DNA of 64,000 nt from Tychonema sp. LEGE 06208 (GTDB lineage Bacteria > Cyanobacteriota > Cyanobacteriia > Cyanobacteriales > Microcoleaceae): assembly GCF_015207505.1 (NCBI RefSeq), contig NZ_JADEWT010000001.1:62001-126000 (forward strand). The letters run 5' to 3'. Positions 1 to 8,728 of this stretch are shown one piece after another. A model generated the notes under the pieces. It did no database searches. It had not been told where the DNA came from and saw nothing but the letters and a program-made list of their open reading frames with translations. Each line of letters begins with the position of its first letter. The first letter of the stretch is position 1. A program made the position numbers and the translations under genes.

Positions 1-2
1 CA

Positions 3-716
3 TCTGGATGGGAAAGCTATCAAGCTCAAACTGCTGATTCTTTATCGGTTCAGTGGTTGGGCCACACTTGCTTTTTGTTCGCCGGTGGCGGTGCGAGGGT
101 GCTGGTGAATCCTTTTCGCCCCCTGGGCTGTACGGCTGGCTATCGCTCTCCCAAAGTACCCACTGATTTGATTCTGATTAGCAGCAGATTGCTCGATGAA
201 GGGGCGGTGGACGGATTTTCGGGCAATCCCGGCCTTTTGTACGAGCCTGGGGCTTATCGATCGAACGGGCTGAGGATTCAAGGGATTCGCACGGAAAAAG
301 ACCGGGAGGGCGGCAGGCGATTTGGGATCAATGTGGCTTGGCTCTGGCAGCAAGCCGGTATTAAGATTTTACACTTGGGTGGAGTTGCTGGCGCGATCGG
401 CATTGAAGAACAAATCCTAATCGGGCGGCCGGATTTGGTGCTGATTCCCGTGGGCGGAGGGCCGAAATCTTACACTCCGGCGGAAGCAAAGCAAACTTTA
501 CAAATTCTCAAACCAAAGATGGTGATTCCCACGCATTACAAAACCCAAGCCGCCGATGCTGCTGCGTGCGATTTAGTGCCGCTAGATGACTTCTTGGCGC
601 TGATGGATGGTACGCCGGTGCGCCGATTGAATAATGACACGATTTCGATTAAACCCGCTGACTTACCTCAAACTGGTTCGGTGATTGAGGTTTTGAGTTA
701 CCGATTTAGCACTTGA
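3..716 (+). CDS. MBL-fold (UlaG-like) metal-dependent hydrolase, 5'-truncated
   Basis: The reading frame is open from the first bases of the window (S-G-W-E-S-Y-Q-A-Q...), so the true start lies outside; the TTG at 57 is not the start. The segment Q-W-L-G-H-T-C-F-L-F near residue 18 is the first strand and His of the metallo-beta-lactamase fold found in UlaG-like Zn-dependent hydrolases. A late PTHYKTQAAD-like segment (about 130 residues later) carries the C-terminal metal His. Cytosolic; the substrate cannot be read from sequence. The stop codon at 714-716 overlaps a TTGACA hexamer. Confidence 0.8.
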   Translation, partial: SGWESYQAQTADSLSVQWLGHTCFLFAGGGARVLVNPFRPLGCTAGYRSPKVPTDLILISSRLLDEGAVDGFSGNPGLLYEPGAYRSNGLRIQGIRTEKDREGGRRFGINVAWLWQQAGIKILHLGGVAGAIGIEEQILIGRPDLVLIPVGGGPKSYTPAEAKQTLQILKPKMVIPTHYKTQAADAAACDLVPLDDFLALMDGTPVRRLNNDTISIKPADLPQTGSVIEVLSYRFST

Positions 717-882
717 CACTTTTTCGCTAAGTTTACGTTATATTAAGGGAGTTTTGGTGCGATCGAAAATCCCAGAAAATTTTCTCTATACGTTAGCCTT
801 TTCAACCCTATCTTTTGTGGTAATTTGGCTAACACAAGTATTCATGTTCACTCTTTTATTCTCATAAGGAAATCTCAGCCCA

Positions 883-1491
883 ATGAAAAATCAAAATGTA
901 CCTAGCTGGAGCCAAAAATTCACAGGTTTGGCAGGAGTAATCGGCGCTAGCGCGTTGATTGCTTTCCCGGCTTGGGCTCACATCAACTCTAATACAACTG
1001 TTGCTAATGCAACTCAAACTCAACAAGTTGCAGGAAATGTGAAAACTGCCGCAGCACCGACACCAATGGCCGCCACTAAGGATATTGTCGCTATTGCATC
1101 TGGTGACGCTCAATTCAAGACATTGACAAAGGCTTTGGGAGCAGCAGGTTTGGTGACAACTCTCAAAGGAAAAGGCCCTTTCACTGTTTTTGCACCGACA
1201 GACGCGGCTTTTGCTGCTTTGCCAAAAGGAACGTTGGATGATTTGCTCAAACCGGCCAACAAAGCCAAACTTACTAAGATTTTAACTTACCACGTTGTTC
1301 CTGGTTCAGTTTTATCTACTAGCCTGAAATCCGGCGATGTTAAAAGTGTTGAAGGCACCTCGCTGAAAGTAGCAGTTAGCGCAGGCAAAGTTACCGTCAG
1401 CGGCGCTAATGTTGTGAAAGCTGATATCAAAGCTAGCAACGGCGTTGTTCACGTAATTGACAAGGTTTTGATCCCCGCTGATGCGAAGTAA
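883..1491 (+). CDS. secreted fasciclin (FAS1) domain protein
   Basis: 202 residues. An N-terminal signal peptide (hydrophobic core about 15-30, ending FPAWAH) is followed by a Thr/Ala/Gln-rich linker and one complete FAS1 domain (about 68-200). The diagnostic H1 motif is present ([15 protein letters not shown]), as is the H2 region ([17 protein letters not shown]...) and the closing [14 protein letters not shown]1 domains mediate adhesion or matrix association, so an extracellular or periplasmic location is expected. A purine-rich AAGGAAA lies about 12 nt before the ATG. It stands alone, with repeats downstream. Confidence 0.9.
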   Translation: MKNQNVPSWSQKFTGLAGVIGASALIAFPAWAHINSNTTVANATQTQQVAGNVKTAAAPTPMAATKDIVAIASGDAQFKTLTKALGAAGLVTTLKGKGPFTVFAPTDAAFAALPKGTLDDLLKPANKAKLTKILTYHVVPGSVLSTSLKSGDVKSVEGTSLKVAVSAGKVTVSGANVVKADIKASNGVVHVIDKVLIPADAK

Positions 1492-1509
1492 GACTAGCGG
1501 TTTTTGCAT

Positions 1510-1589
1510 CTACAGCAATTAACTGATATCGGGTGAAATACAGGTATTTTGTAGGGACACAACAATGTTGTGTCCTTATTTTTATGGCA
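1510..1589. repeat. 80-bp dispersed repeat, copy 1, with palindromic core
   Basis: Nearly identical to 1631-1710 (2 differences over 80 bases). Near its 3' side is a perfect palindrome-like stem (GGACACAAC / TTGTGTCC). The two copies are separated by 41 bp. The repeat directly follows the fasciclin gene. Confidence 0.85.
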
Positions 1590-1630
1590 CACAATGAACG
1601 CATTACCCCGGAAACGGCACTGCCGTTTCC

Positions 1631-1710
1631 CTACAGCAATTAACTGATATCGGGTGAAATACAGGTATTTTGTAGGGATACAACATTGTTGTGTCCTTAT
1701 TTTTATGGCA
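1631..1710. repeat. 80-bp dispersed repeat, copy 2
   Basis: Same orientation as 1510-1589. One of its two substitutions falls in the left stem arm (GATAC for GACAC), leaving a mismatch. A weaker relative with a GGGACAC...GTGTCC stem occurs at about 14778-14801. Confidence 0.85.
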
Positions 1711-1739
1711 GGCAATTCTGAATTGGTATAGATAAAGTT

Positions 1740-2675
1740 TTAGCTAGCTGCTGACACTGGCAAAAATGGCTGCCAACCTTTACCGCGATAGCCAAAATCG
1801 AAGATTTCGGGATGGATAATTTCTGCTAAAATTTCTAAGGAATCCACCAATCTCGGCCCTGGCCGGTTGAAGTAAGAATTGCCGTCAGTTATGTAAACTT
1901 TCCCGGCTTTGACTGCTTGCAAATCTTGCCATTCTGTGTATTGAGCCATCGGCATTGCTTCGCTGCGAGTGCGATTTAAATCAAAGCCGCAAGGCATAAA
2001 AATAATCACATCGGGATTAGCTTCAACCAGGGATTCCCATTGTAACCAAGGGGAATGTTCGCCTATAACCCCAAACAGCGAATTTCCTCCCGCCATTGCT
2101 ACTAATTCGGGAATCCAATTTCCCGCAGCCATCAAAGGTTCAATCCATTCGATACAGGCTACTGTGGGTTTAACGGTTAATGTTTCGGTTTTTAAGATAA
2201 TAACATCGATGCGGGATTCCAAAAGTGCGATCGTACTTTGAGCATCGACACCCAAAGCAGCAGCAACTCGCCCAATATCCGTCCAGATTTCTGCTAGCAA
2301 ATTTGGCTGCAAAGAAATAATTTCCGGCTGGCTATTTACCAGCGTACTTACTGCTTGTTCAACCTCTGTCAGAGAACAAGCACAGACTTCACATTGAGCT
2401 TGAGTAATGATGTGAGTTGGCTGCAATTTTTCTAAAGTATCTATTTCTACTTTATAGACGCTGAGCGCATTTTGCAACAATTCTGTGACGCGGTTGTGAA
2501 TTTCGCTGCTAGTTCCTTCGGGATTGAATTTAGGCTGAGTGCAAACAGGTAAATTCTGGATTTCTGCGGGATAGTCGCATTCGTGGGAACGGCCGACAAT
2601 GGCATCGATTAATCCTAAAGCTGCTACAATTTCGGTGGCACTGGGAATTAGAGAGACAATTCTTAGTTGATTCAT
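1740..2675 (-). CDS. cobalamin-binding protein, BtuF-like (Peripla_BP_2)
   Basis: 311 residues. It begins RIVSLIPSATEIVAALG, the characteristic first strand of the periplasmic-binding-protein fold of BtuF/FhuD proteins, followed by VGRSHECDYP and a Cys-rich QCEVCACS segment typical of the cobalamin-binding subfamily. No signal peptide is visible, which is usual in this subfamily and leaves its location open. No BtuC/BtuD partner genes are in the window. Upstream (2676-2815) is heptamer repeat, and no B12 riboswitch is recognisable there. Confidence 0.85.
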   Translation of the reverse strand: MNQLRIVSLIPSATEIVAALGLIDAIVGRSHECDYPAEIQNLPVCTQPKFNPEGTSSEIHNRVTELLQNALSVYKVEIDTLEKLQPTHIITQAQCEVCACSLTEVEQAVSTLVNSQPEIISLQPNLLAEIWTDIGRVAAALGVDAQSTIALLESRIDVIILKTETLTVKPTVACIEWIEPLMAAGNWIPELVAMAGGNSLFGVIGEHSPWLQWESLVEANPDVIIFMPCGFDLNRTRSEAMPMAQYTEWQDLQAVKAGKVYITDGNSYFNRPGPRLVDSLEILAEIIHPEIFDFGYRGKGWQPFLPVSAAS

Positions 2676-2690
2676 GAGGAAGTTATTGGT

Positions 2691-2809
2691 TATTGGTTAT
2701 TGGTTATTGGTTATTGGTTGTTGGTTATTGGTTATTGGTTATTGGTTGTTGGTTGTTAGTTATTGGTTGTTGGTTATTGGTTGTTGGTTATTGGTTATTG
2801 GTTATTGGT
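2691..2809. repeat. tandem heptanucleotide repeat (GGTTATT / GGTTGTT)
   Basis: About 17 units of a 7-bp repeat start 15 bp upstream of the cobalamin-binding protein gene. These are the short tandemly repeated repetitive (STRR) sequences known from filamentous cyanobacteria. There are no spacers, so it is not a CRISPR array. Confidence 0.9.
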
Positions 2810-2853
2810 CATATCGTTTCCGATAGCGTCGGAATTATATATTTTAATCATTG

Positions 2854-2909
2854 ATAGTGCGATAGTCCCCGCTCGCTATCGACTTCGCGAGCGGGGACTA
2901 TCGCACTAT
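2854..2909. repeat. perfect 23-bp inverted repeat (long hairpin)
   Basis: Arms 2854-2876 and 2887-2909 are exact reverse complements around a 10-base loop. The inner part (TCCCCGCTCGC) resembles the stem of the miniature element at 42593. No run of T follows, so it does not look like a terminator. Confidence 0.85.
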
Positions 2910-2936
2910 AGCCTTTCTCAAAAAAGTGAGGTATGC

Positions 2937-2972
2937 CCGGTTTGGCCGGTTTGGCCGGTTTGGCCGGTTTGG
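2937..2972. repeat. 9-bp tandem repeat CCGGTTTGG x4
   Basis: Four exact tandem copies of CCGGTTTGG. The array sits between two oppositely oriented copies of a TATAGCCTTTC...GAGGTA motif (2906-2933 and 2994-3022). The rest of 2810-3153 shows no coding potential. Confidence 0.85.
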
Positions 2973-3153
2973 TCTATTCCCTATTCCCGACAGTACCTCA
3001 TATGAGAGCTTGAAAGGCTATATATCATTCCAATGCTACCGGATTTGATATCATTAGCAAGAAGGAAGAAGGAAGTTAGTCGGGCGAAGTACACCGCACT
3101 TTGCTGCTTATAAATAGCGCGTGAAACTACGTTTTTGGTATTCCTAATAATTG

Positions 3154-5811
3154 TTAAATTTTCAACTTTTTTAAGAATTGCAAATCTTGCCACGCTTGGA
3201 TGAGATTGCCTTGCATTAGAGCGGCTAAACCGTTTAAAACTCTAATTTCTGGTAGGTTGGGGTTGAGGGCGAGAGCGGGTTTTAAGGCTGTTTGAGCGGC
3301 TTGGGGATGCCATCCGTAGAGCTGGACGAAGGCGAGATAAGCATAAGCATAAGGGTTTTGAGAATCGAGTTTGGTAACTTTTTCTAAGGCTGCGATCGCA
3401 GTTTTGACATTTTGCTGCAATACCCGAGAAAATGCCAAAGCATAAGCGAATTCTAGATTGTTAGGTTCTTGCTTCAACCTATATTCTAGTGCTTGTTCCG
3501 CTTGCACTGTATAATCTTGAGTTGGATCGTACTGATTAATGCGTCCAATCTGCTCGAATATGGGTTCTAAACTGGTTAATCCTTTTGGTAAATTAACTGC
3601 CATCGCCCGCAATTGAGTCACCAAATCTAACTCCGGCTTATCCTCGTTACCGGGAAGAGTCTGGACTATTTTCAACTTTTGATCGTTTTTGTTCCCCGGA
3701 ATGGTTTGGGAAGGCATATTTATCGGTTCTGCATCGATTTGAATTGTTACCGATGGCACCTTGAGCGGATAAGTTTCGCCGGTTTTTCGGTTCAGATAAG
3801 TAGCTTGCAGGTTGTAACTTCCCGGTGCAATATTAGCAGGAGTTAGCATCGCCGTGCGATCGACAACTCGAAACCCGACTGCAAATTTATCTGCTTGCAG
3901 AATTCCCGGATGTAAAGTCCCTTGGGCGATCGCGCGATCGTGTAAAATCCTTAAAGCTTGTCCCGACTCTAGGATATCACTAGCTAGCCGATGTTTCCAC
4001 GTTACCAACACTAAACCAGACTGCAACTGCTGCCAAGGCCCAGACCAAATATAAGTAACCGGCAGTGCGACTCCGGGAATCGCTTTTCCCGTAACAGTAA
4101 CTTGCTCTAATTGTACTTGCGCTCGCGCTTCATTCAACGGCTGTATTTCAACAGGCTGCCGTCGCTTGCGGTAAAGATTTAGATTAGTATTATCAGGCAA
4201 AAACCAAGCTTTTTCTAACTGAAAATCTTCCCCTTTTTCAATTGTATCTACCGCAGCATTTTGAGCTTTTTTAAATTTTTCCCGAATCGAACCTTGCGGG
4301 CCTGTTTTTGTGACAAACCAAGAAAGCGATCGCACATCTTGCGGCACTTCTTTTAAATTAGTTCCCACCTGCCGCCCGTACACCTGAAAATTCGCCAAAG
4401 CACCGTAATAATTCAAATTATGCTGATTAATTTCCGGCGTGGAAGGCAACACACCTAAAGTAGATTGCAAATAAGGTTCCGCAGCAAGAATTTCTGCAAT
4501 TACCTCTCGGTGCGGCCACTCTTTGCCCAAGTAAGGATAACTAGAATTACCGGGGCTAACAAGTTGAACTAAGCTATGTCCAAAAGCACCGCCCACCGGC
4601 CACATATGCAGCAGCATCGTCAAAGTTGCTAAACCAATTGTTCCCCAGCGAATTTGTCGCCCCCAACGCGGAGGCCACAGTGTTAAACAGTAGGCTAAAA
4701 AAATAGATAATACTGGCAAATAAGGTATCACATATCTGTCGTCTTTGTTGATATTTAAAGAATTAATTAAATAAGCTCCTACCCAAAAAATAGCCAGCCA
4801 CCGACAGGAGTTGAGGTGAAAGATTGATGAACTATTTTTCCTGCGGAGCCAATAAAGTATCAATCCAACTAAGGGAATCAGTAACAAAGGCCAAGAAAGC
4901 TGTTCGGGTAAGTGCTGAATGTAGTAAATCCAAGCGTCGATCGTATTGAGGGCTGGATCTCCTTCGGCGATCGCAGAATCCAGCGTTGCCCGTTTTCCCC
5001 CGGTCAAAATTAACAGCCAATTGGTTTTTGCCCAGGGCCCAAACACTGCCACCGACAGCAACAAAGCACCAGCTAATTGACCTAATCTTCCCCAAGCTTT
5101 TTGCCGCAAAGCACCCGCAGCTAACCAGACTATCGGGGTAAACAGAAATAAGACTGTAGTGTGTTTAACTAATATTGACAAGCCGAGAGAAATTCCAAAG
5201 GCGATCGCCCAAAAGAAAGATAATCGACTCAGGTAAAACTTTTTACCCTTTTCCTGATTTCTTCTATCCGCTACATCCGCTACCAAATCCGCTGCCGAAC
5301 CTTCCTCTTTCCACATTGTCAGACAATAAAAAGCCAAAGTAATCGCAGCAGCTAGGGGATAGTCTAGCAAAAATTGCAAGCGGAACCGATAAAGTCCCGG
5401 TAACAAAACGCAAATTGCAGCGGCCCACAAACCGACTTGTCTGTTGAATAATTTGACGCCCAGACTGTAGACTGAGGCGAGGAGAATTGCACTAAATAGT
5501 AAATGAACGAGGGTTGCCCGATCGCCCCCAGCACCGAAAACATTAAAAAACGGTACCGTTAAGATGTACGTCAAGGGTGGAATTTTTGTCGAAAGCAGCC
5601 AGAAGTTTGTCCACCAATCCCCCGAAAACCACTGAGGATGCTGCAGCGCCTGCCAGTAATTCAGCGTGCTCGTGAGGTATTCGGCCTGATCCCACGCGGG
5701 TACAGAGCGATCGAAGGCAAACCAGAGGCGATCGCTAATTGCCCCCAACAGCCAAATTGTCCCCAAGACAAGCAGACTGTTGCCCCCGCTAGCCCGATGT
5801 TGCTGTGCCAT
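3154..5811 (-). CDS. GT-C family membrane glycosyltransferase with C-terminal TPR repeats
   Basis: 885 residues. The N-terminal half (about 10-430) is a polytopic membrane domain like ArnT / PMT-type glycosyltransferases: the first external loop carries the acidic motif PAWDQAEYL (Asp41) that coordinates donor binding in GT-C enzymes, then many hydrophobic helices. A beta-rich region (about 550-710, with long loops) follows, and the C-terminal 120 residues form TPR-like repeats (EPNNLEFAYALAFSRVL, NPYAYAYLAFVQLYG, NPNLPEIRVLNGLAAL). It probably moves a sugar from a lipid-phosphate carrier to a protein or lipid at the outer face of the inner membrane; the acceptor is unknown. Monocistronic, directed away from tRNA-Phe. 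Confidence 0.85.
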   Translation of the reverse strand: MAQQHRASGGNSLLVLGTIWLLGAISDRLWFAFDRSVPAWDQAEYLTSTLNYWQALQHPQWFSGDWWTNFWLLSTKIPPLTYILTVPFFNVFGAGGDRATLVHLLFSAILLASVYSLGVKLFNRQVGLWAAAICVLLPGLYRFRLQFLLDYPLAAAITLAFYCLTMWKEEGSAADLVADVADRRNQEKGKKFYLSRLSFFWAIAFGISLGLSILVKHTTVLFLFTPIVWLAAGALRQKAWGRLGQLAGALLLSVAVFGPWAKTNWLLILTGGKRATLDSAIAEGDPALNTIDAWIYYIQHLPEQLSWPLLLIPLVGLILYWLRRKNSSSIFHLNSCRWLAIFWVGAYLINSLNINKDDRYVIPYLPVLSIFLAYCLTLWPPRWGRQIRWGTIGLATLTMLLHMWPVGGAFGHSLVQLVSPGNSSYPYLGKEWPHREVIAEILAAEPYLQSTLGVLPSTPEINQHNLNYYGALANFQVYGRQVGTNLKEVPQDVRSLSWFVTKTGPQGSIREKFKKAQNAAVDTIEKGEDFQLEKAWFLPDNTNLNLYRKRRQPVEIQPLNEARAQVQLEQVTVTGKAIPGVALPVTYIWSGPWQQLQSGLVLVTWKHRLASDILESGQALRILHDRAIAQGTLHPGILQADKFAVGFRVVDRTAMLTPANIAPGSYNLQATYLNRKTGETYPLKVPSVTIQIDAEPINMPSQTIPGNKNDQKLKIVQTLPGNEDKPELDLVTQLRAMAVNLPKGLTSLEPIFEQIGRINQYDPTQDYTVQAEQALEYRLKQEPNNLEFAYALAFSRVLQQNVKTAIAALEKVTKLDSQNPYAYAYLAFVQLYGWHPQAAQTALKPALALNPNLPEIRVLNGLAALMQGNLIQAWQDLQFLKKLKI

Positions 5812-5894
5812 TGCGATTTTTGGATTTTAGGTTGCAGCTTTTAGCTTACAGGCGGGCGGTTCCGGGCGAGCTAAAAATTAGTTGAGAAAAGTGC

Positions 5895-5924
5895 TTGCTA
5901 AATTGTGTATGTGTCTGCTAGGAT
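5895..5924 (+). promoter_or_regulatory. candidate promoter of tRNA-Phe
   Basis: TTGCTA (5895-5900), an 18-nt spacer and TAGGAT (5919-5924) end 20 nt before the tRNA. The tRNA-Lys gene at 48544 also has a TTGCTA -35-like box. Confidence 0.4.
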
Positions 5925-5944
5925 AGTAAAGCGCGAAAAAACAA

Positions 5945-6017
5945 GCCGGGATAGCTCAGTTGGTAGAGCAGTGGACTGAAAATCCACGTGTCACGAGTTC
6001 AAGTCTCGTTCCTGGCA
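5945..6017 (+). tRNA. tRNA-Phe (anticodon GAA)
   Basis: 73 nt with a complete cloverleaf: acceptor GCCGGGA paired with TCCTGGC (one G-U), D loop AGCTCAGTTGGTAGAGC, anticodon stem GTGGA / TCCAC around CTGAAAA (anticodon GAA), and T loop GTTCAAGTC. The discriminator is A; no CCA is encoded. Confidence 0.97.
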
Positions 6018-6126
6018 TAGCTTTCTAAAACATACATTTACGGTATCTAGGATTTTAACTCAATCCTAGTTTTGTTGTTTGCACTCATTTTTCGCTGAGT
6101 TCGTCTTCAGTGTAGCCAAAAAAAGA

Positions 6127-6160
6127 GGGAGCATCTGGGGCTTTGTAAAAAGCATTTTTT
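6127..6160. mobile_element. solitary end of the GGGAGCATC miniature element
   Basis: These 34 bases are identical to the reverse complement of 42671-42704, one full end of the miniature inverted-repeat element at 42593-42704. Similarity stops abruptly at 6161 and no matching second end is found nearby, so this is a truncated copy. Confidence 0.75.
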
Positions 6161-6260
6161 TATTTTAAATAAATTCATCTAACTAAACCTATGAGGGCGA
6201 TCGCTCAAAGGCCTGCTTTGTATCTATTTTTGCTTCTTCCTCCTGCATCCTGCCTTCTTC

Positions 6261-6524
6261 CAATTGACCAATGACTAATGACTGTTGACCAATGACTAAT
6301 GACTGTTGACTGTTGACTGTTGACTGTTAACTGTTGACTGTTGACTGTTGACTGTTGACTGTTAACAGTTAACCAATAACCAATAACAAATAACAAATAA
6401 CAAATAACCAATAACCAATAACCAATAACCAATAACCAATAACCAATAACCAATAACCAATAACCAATAACCAATAACCAATAACCAATTCCTGATAACC
6501 AATAACCAATAACCAATAACTAAT
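6261..6524. repeat. heptanucleotide tandem repeats (TGACTGT and AACCAAT families)
   Basis: About 260 bp of two abutting 7-bp families: GTTGACT-type units to about 6372, then ACCAATA-type units. All frames are artificially open through it. Apart from this array and the element end at 6127, 6018-6808 shows no gene. Confidence 0.9.
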
Positions 6525-6808
6525 TGCAAAGCCGATCGAAAACTTGGCTGTCATCCGGGATCTCACCAATATGCCGCTGATAGTGGCACTCTGGCAAGAC
6601 AATAGTTAATTTATGGGATTTGAAATTTGGGGTGTTTGATTAAAAAATTGGGAATGACTGATTGTGTATGGTTTTGCAGCTTGCAAGCGAGTTGCATTAT
6701 TTCTGGAAATTGGTAGAGCCAGTGGCGCGACTGAGAAAAAAATTAGGACGAACACGCCAAAAAGCTCTATCTTAATAGTTATAACTTGGCTCTAGGAGGA
6801 CTCGATCG

Positions 6809-7873
6809 GTGTACCGCCGCTCTTACAACTTCAGCTATGTCGCAGCTATAAGTATTGTTTTATCTCCCGCACTCAGCCTGCTGGCAATCTCAGACGCTGC
6901 GGCCTTTGCGCCTATTATAAATGCAAGGCTGGTTCAAAAAAGCGATCGCGCCCAGGCAACTGAACCCAACACGCAAGCAGACACACTCTTTGAAACAGGA
7001 GTAAAACAGCACCGCGAAGGTTTGTTTATCGAAGCAATCCAGACTTTTGAACAAGTTTTGGCAATTCGCAAGCAACAAAACGACAAACCCGAAATCGGCA
7101 GAATCCTCAACCGCCTAGGAGAAGTTTATGGCGAAATGGGTTCAAAGTCGAAAGCTTTGGAAGTTCTGCGACAAGCTTTAGTCATTCACCGAGAAATAGG
7201 CGATGCGCGCCGCCTTGCTCAAACCCTCAATCTCATGGGTTTCATCAACCGGATTTCCGACAAATTTCCCGAAGCGCTGAAACAGCACGAAGAAGCGTTG
7301 GAACTTGCCAAAACTGTCAACGACGAAGTTGAAATCGGAGAAGCACTCCATAACATTGCGGCCGTGTACGCAGAACAGGCAGAATATGCTAAGGCGATCG
7401 AATTTTACCAGCAAGCGCGGGTCATTCGCACCCAACAGAGCGATCGACGAGATTTAGGCCGTACCCTCAACAATATGGGCGGCGTTTACTACAACATCGG
7501 CGATTTTGACAGAGCGATGGAATTTTACCACCAAGCTTTAGCAATTCGCCGGGAAATCGGAGACAGGGCTGGCGTGGGCCGCCTCCTCAACAACATGGCA
7601 CTTACCTGTCGCAAACAGGGTAAAGATACTCAAGCGCTGATCTATTTTCAGCAAGCGATACCGATGTTGGAAGCAATCGGTGACAAGACAAGTATCGGAA
7701 GGTTACTCAACAATATGGGCGAGATTTATGAAAGTCTCGGTCAATCTGCTAAAGCTCTCGAATCCTACGAGCAAGCTTTGAAAATTGCCCGCGAAAAAAA
7801 CGATAAATTTGGAGAAAGTGGGGCGATGGAGGGAATTAAGCGATTATCTTCCGGTCGGCTCGTCCCGCAATAA
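6809..7873 (+). CDS. secreted TPR (tetratricopeptide) protein
   Basis: 354 residues starting at GTG, chosen because AGGAGG lies 10 nt upstream. A signal-like hydrophobic segment (about 8-32) precedes at least six TPRs of the kinesin-light-chain type (TPR_12) with recurring RLLNNMGEIYESLGQ and EFYHQALAIRREIGDR-like helices spaced about 40 residues. A scaffold for protein contacts outside the cytoplasm; no enzymatic domain is seen. Stands alone. Confidence 0.85.
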   Translation: MYRRSYNFSYVAAISIVLSPALSLLAISDAAAFAPIINARLVQKSDRAQATEPNTQADTLFETGVKQHREGLFIEAIQTFEQVLAIRKQQNDKPEIGRILNRLGEVYGEMGSKSKALEVLRQALVIHREIGDARRLAQTLNLMGFINRISDKFPEALKQHEEALELAKTVNDEVEIGEALHNIAAVYAEQAEYAKAIEFYQQARVIRTQQSDRRDLGRTLNNMGGVYYNIGDFDRAMEFYHQALAIRREIGDRAGVGRLLNNMALTCRKQGKDTQALIYFQQAIPMLEAIGDKTSIGRLLNNMGEIYESLGQSAKALESYEQALKIAREKNDKFGESGAMEGIKRLSSGRLVPQ

Positions 7874-8056
7874 TGACCAAAAAAGGTTTCAGGAACGCTA
7901 GAATTTTGATTAATATCTGGCTCGAAAGATAGAAACAATTTCTCAATGGTTTCGTCGGTTTGCTCGATCGCCCACAATCAATCTCAGCTATGGATATCCG
8001 CCCCGAAAAACCCGAAAATGCGGCAGCTAGACTAATACCATTATCATAAATTTACA

Positions 8057-8317
8057 GTGACCCGATACCAGCCTAACTCCCAACCTAGGATAGAAATTTC
8101 CCAAAGTCACGGCTTGCTAGCTCCTGATTTGATCCGAGTAGCTCGATCGGCCTACGGTATCTATCTGAAAGTGCATTCCGAGCAGATGCAGCGTCCAGCA
8201 GGTGTAGTTGTTAGTCTAGGTAGCAATCGAGGTCAGCTAATTTTTGCTTCGCAGCCAGTTTTGTTGCCCGGTGAACGTTTTGTTACTTTTGACGAAATTG
8301 AATCTCAAATGTATTAG
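8057..8317 (+). CDS. small conserved hypothetical protein
   Basis: 86 residues from a GTG start. No recognised domain; no signal peptide or membrane helix. Composition and codon use fit the neighbourhood. The stop codon TAG is the first part of a TTAGTTG-type heptamer array, so the natural C-terminus may once have been different. Function unknown. Confidence 0.55.
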   Translation: MTRYQPNSQPRIEISQSHGLLAPDLIRVARSAYGIYLKVHSEQMQRPAGVVVSLGSNRGQLIFASQPVLLPGERFVTFDEIESQMY

Positions 8318-8440
8318 TTAGTTGTTATTAGTTAGTTGTTATTAGTTGTTGGTTATTAGTTGTTGGTTGTTAGTTGTTAGTTGTTAGTTGTTGGTTATTA
8401 GTTATTAGTTATTAATCATCGGTCATTAGTCATGAGTCAT
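8313..8440. repeat. heptamer/AT-rich tandem repeats (TTAGTTG, TTATTAG)
   Basis: The degenerate heptamer array begins inside the stop codon of the upstream gene. The following stretch 8441-8619 holds short palindromic GC-rich pieces (GCGCTCTAGCGC, ACGCG) but no gene. Confidence 0.85.
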
Positions 8441-8619
8441 GCCAACTCGGATTTGGCTATTACCTTTGTCTTCTGACTCTTCTCTTCGCGCTCTAGCGCT
8501 TACGCGCGGCTTCGCCTAACGCGTCTTCGCGGTTCAATCATCAAGGGGGTAAATAATACGGATTTGGAATCGTTGGGAAATTGGTCATGTAATTAGTAAG
8601 TAGTTATTGCTAGCTGCTA

Positions 8620-8728
8620 CTAACAGCTAACAGCTAACAAATAACAGCTAACAAATAACAGCTAACAAATAACAAATAACAAATAACAAATAACAGCTAA
8701 CAAATAACAAATAACAAATAACAAATAA
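8620..8728. repeat. tandem repeat ACAAATA / ACAGCTA up to the pilD start codon
   Basis: 7-bp units (AACAGCT, AACAAAT) continue without a break into the ATG at 8729. The repeat therefore occupies the whole ribosome-binding region and no Shine-Dalgarno sequence is present. Confidence 0.9.

Noticed and set aside
713-744. Promoter for the fasciclin gene with TTGACA at 713-718
   Set aside because: The only TATA-like hexamers (TTATAT, TATATT) sit 19-20 nt away, too far for a convincing sigma-70 promoter.
1494-1715. 73-codon minus-strand frame with an internal duplication
   Set aside because: The duplication is the 80-bp intergenic repeat; no protein family.
6261-6524. Possible CRISPR array
   Set aside because: The units are 7 bp with no unique spacers; these are STRR tandem repeats.
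6205-6602. Open frames reading GYWLLVIGYWLL repeats
   Set aside because: Pure translation of heptanucleotide repeats in several frames.
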